Shown here: positions 42,922-43,866 of the stretch, one piece after another
Numbering within the stretch: position 1 is the first letter of the stretch
How the letters are laid out: every line of letters begins with the position of its first letter
DNA from: an uncultured Gordonibacter sp.
GTDB lineage: Bacteria; Actinomycetota; Coriobacteriia; Coriobacteriales; Eggerthellaceae
Assembly: GCA_904420575.1 (NCBI GenBank)
Contig: CAJFVW010000040.1
Coordinates: forward strand, 1-43,866
Length of the DNA: 43,866 nt
Reading direction: 5' to 3'
Position numbers and translations under genes: made by a program
Notes under the pieces: model-generated
The model's input: only the letters and a program-made list of their open reading frames with translations
What the model was told of the DNA's origin: nothing
The model's database searches: none

Positions 42922-43866
42922 ATGGATCCCAACAAGCGTCCCGACGACATGGTTCGCATCACCACCCCCGAACTGGCGCAGGCGTTCATCGACGAGCAGG
43001 TCGAGGCCATCCGCGCGCAGATCGGCGACAGACAGGTGCTTCTAGCCCTGTCCGGCGGCGTGGACTCGTCCGTGGTGGCCGCGCTGCTGATCAAGGCCAT
43101 CGGCAAGCAGCTCATCTGCGTGCATGTGAACCACGGCCTCATGCGCAAGGGCGAAAGCGAGCAGGTGGTGGACGTGTTCCAGAACCAGATGGACGCGAAC
43201 CTGGTGTACGTGGACGCGGTGGATCGCTTCCTCGACCTGCTTGACGGCGTGGCCGAGCCCGAGGCCAAGCGCAAGATCATCGGCGCCGAGTTCATCCGCG
43301 TGTTCGAGGAGGAGGCCCGCAAGGTCGGCGACGAGGTGAGCTTCCTCGCGCAGGGCACCATCTACCCCGACATCCTGGAATCCGACGGCGTGAAGGCGCA
43401 CCACAACGTGGGCGGCCTGCCGGACGACCTGCAGTTCGAGCTGTGCGAGCCCGTGAAGCTGCTGTACAAGGACGAGGTGCGCGTCGTCGGGCGAGAGCTG
43501 GGGCTGCCCGAGTCCATGGTCGAGCGCCAGCCCTTCCCCGGCCCGGGACTCGGCGTGCGTTGCCTCGGCGCCATCACGCGTGACCGCCTGGAGGCGCTGC
43601 GCGAGGCCGACGCCATCCTGCGCGAGGAGTTCGCCGCGGCGGGCCTCGAAGGCAAGGTGTGGCAATACTTCGTGACCGTCCCCGATTTCCGCGCCACCGG
43701 CGTCCGCGACGGCGTGCGAGCCTTCGAGTGGCCCGCGATCATCCGCGCCGTGAACACCGTCGACGCCATGACCGCCGAGGTCCCCGAGCTCGAGTGGCCC
43801 CTGCTGAAGAAGATCACGGCCCGCATTTTGGCAGAGGTGCCGGGGATTTGCAGAGTGTGCTACGAC
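42922..43866 (+). CDS. guaA: GMP synthase, ATP pyrophosphatase subunit (partial at window end)
   Basis: 315 codons are visible and only the last few residues are missing. The P-loop of N-type ATP pyrophosphatases, LALSGGVDSS (41-50), is followed by VHVNHGLMRKGE, AQGTIYPDILES, HHNVGGLPDDL, and the C-terminal GMPS domain QPFPGPGLGVRCLG. The enzyme converts XMP to GMP using ATP and ammonia. Most bacterial GuaA proteins begin with a ~200-residue class I glutaminase domain; here only ~35 residues precede the P-loop region. ATG 42922 follows AAGGAG (42909-42914), and tetR ends just 85 bases upstream, so no glutaminase domain is hidden there. A separate glutaminase subunit, as in archaea, would be required, or free ammonia used. 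Confidence 0.92.
   Translation, partial: MDPNKRPDDMVRITTPELAQAFIDEQVEAIRAQIGDRQVLLALSGGVDSSVVAALLIKAIGKQLICVHVNHGLMRKGESEQVVDVFQNQMDANLVYVDAVDRFLDLLDGVAEPEAKRKIIGAEFIRVFEEEARKVGDEVSFLAQGTIYPDILESDGVKAHHNVGGLPDDLQFELCEPVKLLYKDEVRVVGRELGLPESMVERQPFPGPGLGVRCLGAITRDRLEALREADAILREEFAAAGLEGKVWQYFVTVPDFRATGVRDGVRAFEWPAIIRAVNTVDAMTAEVPELEWPLLKKITARILAEVPGICRVCYD

Overview
The window is high-GC and densely coded. It reads as a chromosomal segment of an anaerobic gut actinobacterium of the class Coriobacteriia, most likely Eggerthellaceae (Eggerthella/Gordonibacter/Adlercreutzia type). The indicators are LuxR regulators fused to a large multi-helix membrane domain, each beside a Tat-exported flavoprotein reductase of the fumarate reductase family, a SecD-SecF fusion, and a PD-(D/E)xK-like hypothetical protein of a kind I associate with this family. 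No rRNA, tRNA, CRISPR array, prophage or transposase was seen.

Layout. 1-86 is the tail of an OmpR-type response regulator. 286-4676 is a membrane LuxR regulator followed by a Tat lipoprotein reductase with two FMN-binding domains. 4742-8748 is an FMN-riboswitch-controlled riboflavin ECF transporter (ribU-ecfA1-ecfA2-ecfT), followed by a GC-rich repeat tract and a small PNPOx-like flavoprotein. 10029-12194 holds a small ORF, a DUF1292 protein and a predicted nuclease-fold protein flanked by two related 141-bp elements with inverted ends. 12492-16897 (minus) is secDF and an MFS exporter. 17090-20566 (minus) is a copper system: csoR with operators, then copA fused to a CopZ-like domain that keeps its own ribosome binding site and ATG. 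20877-25747 is a tandem, translationally coupled pair of YhgE/Pip membrane proteins. 25906-26898 is an unrecognised protein. 27390-30250 is a metal-efflux operon (SmtB/CadC-like repressor, HMA protein, P-type ATPase). 30603-31266 is a VapD-like toxin with a candidate antitoxin. 31329-34958 (minus) is a response regulator, ABC transporter and histidine kinase operon. 35172-38416 is a second LuxR/Tat-flavoprotein pair, here divergent. 38552-40705 is a DMT transporter and a threonine aldolase. 40980-42836 holds small membrane proteins and a TetR regulator with a 42-bp perfect palindrome. 42922 to the end is a GMP synthase lacking the glutaminase domain.

Two themes stand out. The first is flavin: riboswitch, riboflavin importer, PNPOx protein and two exported flavoproteins, consistent with a lifestyle based on extracytoplasmic flavin respiration (inference). 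The second is sequence texture: low-complexity Ala/Gly/Pro/Glu segments interrupt or extend many conserved proteins, and comparable GC-rich degenerate repeats fill the intergenic spaces. The best candidates for something undescribed are the nuclease-like gene between paired inverted-repeat elements, the nested copZ inside copA, the VapD partner protein and the TetR/HsmA palindrome.
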